The notes beneath the pieces are model-generated. The model ran no database searches. It saw only the letters and a list, made by a program, of their open reading frames with translations, and was not told the origin of the DNA. The position numbers and the translations under genes were made by a program. 15,257 nucleotides of DNA from Wohlfahrtiimonas larvae_A (GTDB taxonomy: Bacteria > Pseudomonadota > Gammaproteobacteria > Cardiobacteriales > Wohlfahrtiimonadaceae): the NCBI GenBank assembly GCA_040394195.1, contig JBEBSR010000056.1:1-15257 (forward strand), in the 5' to 3' direction. This document shows, in pieces, positions 15,229 to 15,257 of this stretch. Position 1 is the first letter of the stretch; each line of letters starts with the position of its first letter.

Positions 15229-15250
15229 CTTAACTTCTGTACTAAGATTA
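15225..15250. repeat. Inverted repeat at the right edge
   Basis: TAATCTTA (15225-15232) and TAAGATTA (15243-15250) are perfect 8-base inverted arms with a 10-base spacer. The left arm overlaps the candidate -10 element and the right arm would be transcribed. It could be an operator or a leader hairpin for the next gene. Confidence 0.35.
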
Positions 15251-15257
15251 ATGAGTC

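Noticed and set aside
1..15257. CRISPR arrays, tRNA/rRNA genes, IS elements, phage genes
   Set aside because: No spaced direct repeats, no tRNA-like cloverleaf or rRNA sequence, and no transposase, integrase or phage structural motif was found on either strand by reading.

Overview
The window looks like chromosomal DNA from a gammaproteobacterium with low GC: about 40% in a hand-counted line of a core gene, about 28% in one accessory gene. The evidence is the hemC-hemD-hemX-hemY order, the cmk-rpsA pair, an ABC-F protein close to E. coli YheS, and an S1 protein with six S1 domains and nearly the E. coli length. The exact lineage cannot be fixed by eye. A small-genome, host-associated or Cardiobacteriales-like organism is only a guess. 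Nothing indicates a phage, plasmid, IS element, CRISPR array, tRNA or rRNA.

Layout. (1) Positions 1-1527, + strand: the last codons of an unidentified gene, then a divergent DAACS-family symporter ending at a good intrinsic terminator. (2) Positions 1630-2130, - strand: an AT-rich orphan gene for a small four-helix membrane protein. (3) Positions 2252-7691, - strand: a tight operon folP - yheS - DUF3592 protein - telA - xpaC, ended by a strong terminator at 2252-2273. (4) Positions 7755-12251, - strand: the heme operon hemC - hemDX - hemY, in which HemD and HemX form one polypeptide. A 12-bp hairpin with a T tract separates it from folP. (5) Positions 12371-15100, + strand, divergent from hemC: a 62-residue lipoprotein, cmk and rpsA, then a terminator. 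(6) The last 157 bases have no gene but carry promoter-like and palindromic sequences pointing out of the window.

How the genes work together. HemC and the HemD part of HemDX make uroporphyrinogen III. The HemX part and HemY are membrane-anchored companions of unsettled function. FolP makes dihydropteroate for folate, YheS is a ribosome-associated ABC-F ATPase, and TelA/XpaC are a recurrent pair linked to envelope stress or toxic-anion tolerance. Cmk and S1 serve nucleotide metabolism and translation.

Most of the window is ordinary core genome. The points most worth a second look are: a FolP whose pterin/pABA loop resembles mobile Sul enzymes more than normal DHPS; a DAACS transporter lacking two normally acidic binding-site residues; the HemD-HemX fusion with a well-placed internal start that could also yield free HemX; a terminator-like hairpin directly against the folP start; the folP-yheS-DUF3592-telA-xpaC gene set; and a small lipoprotein in front of cmk. 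I found no convincing undescribed multi-gene system.
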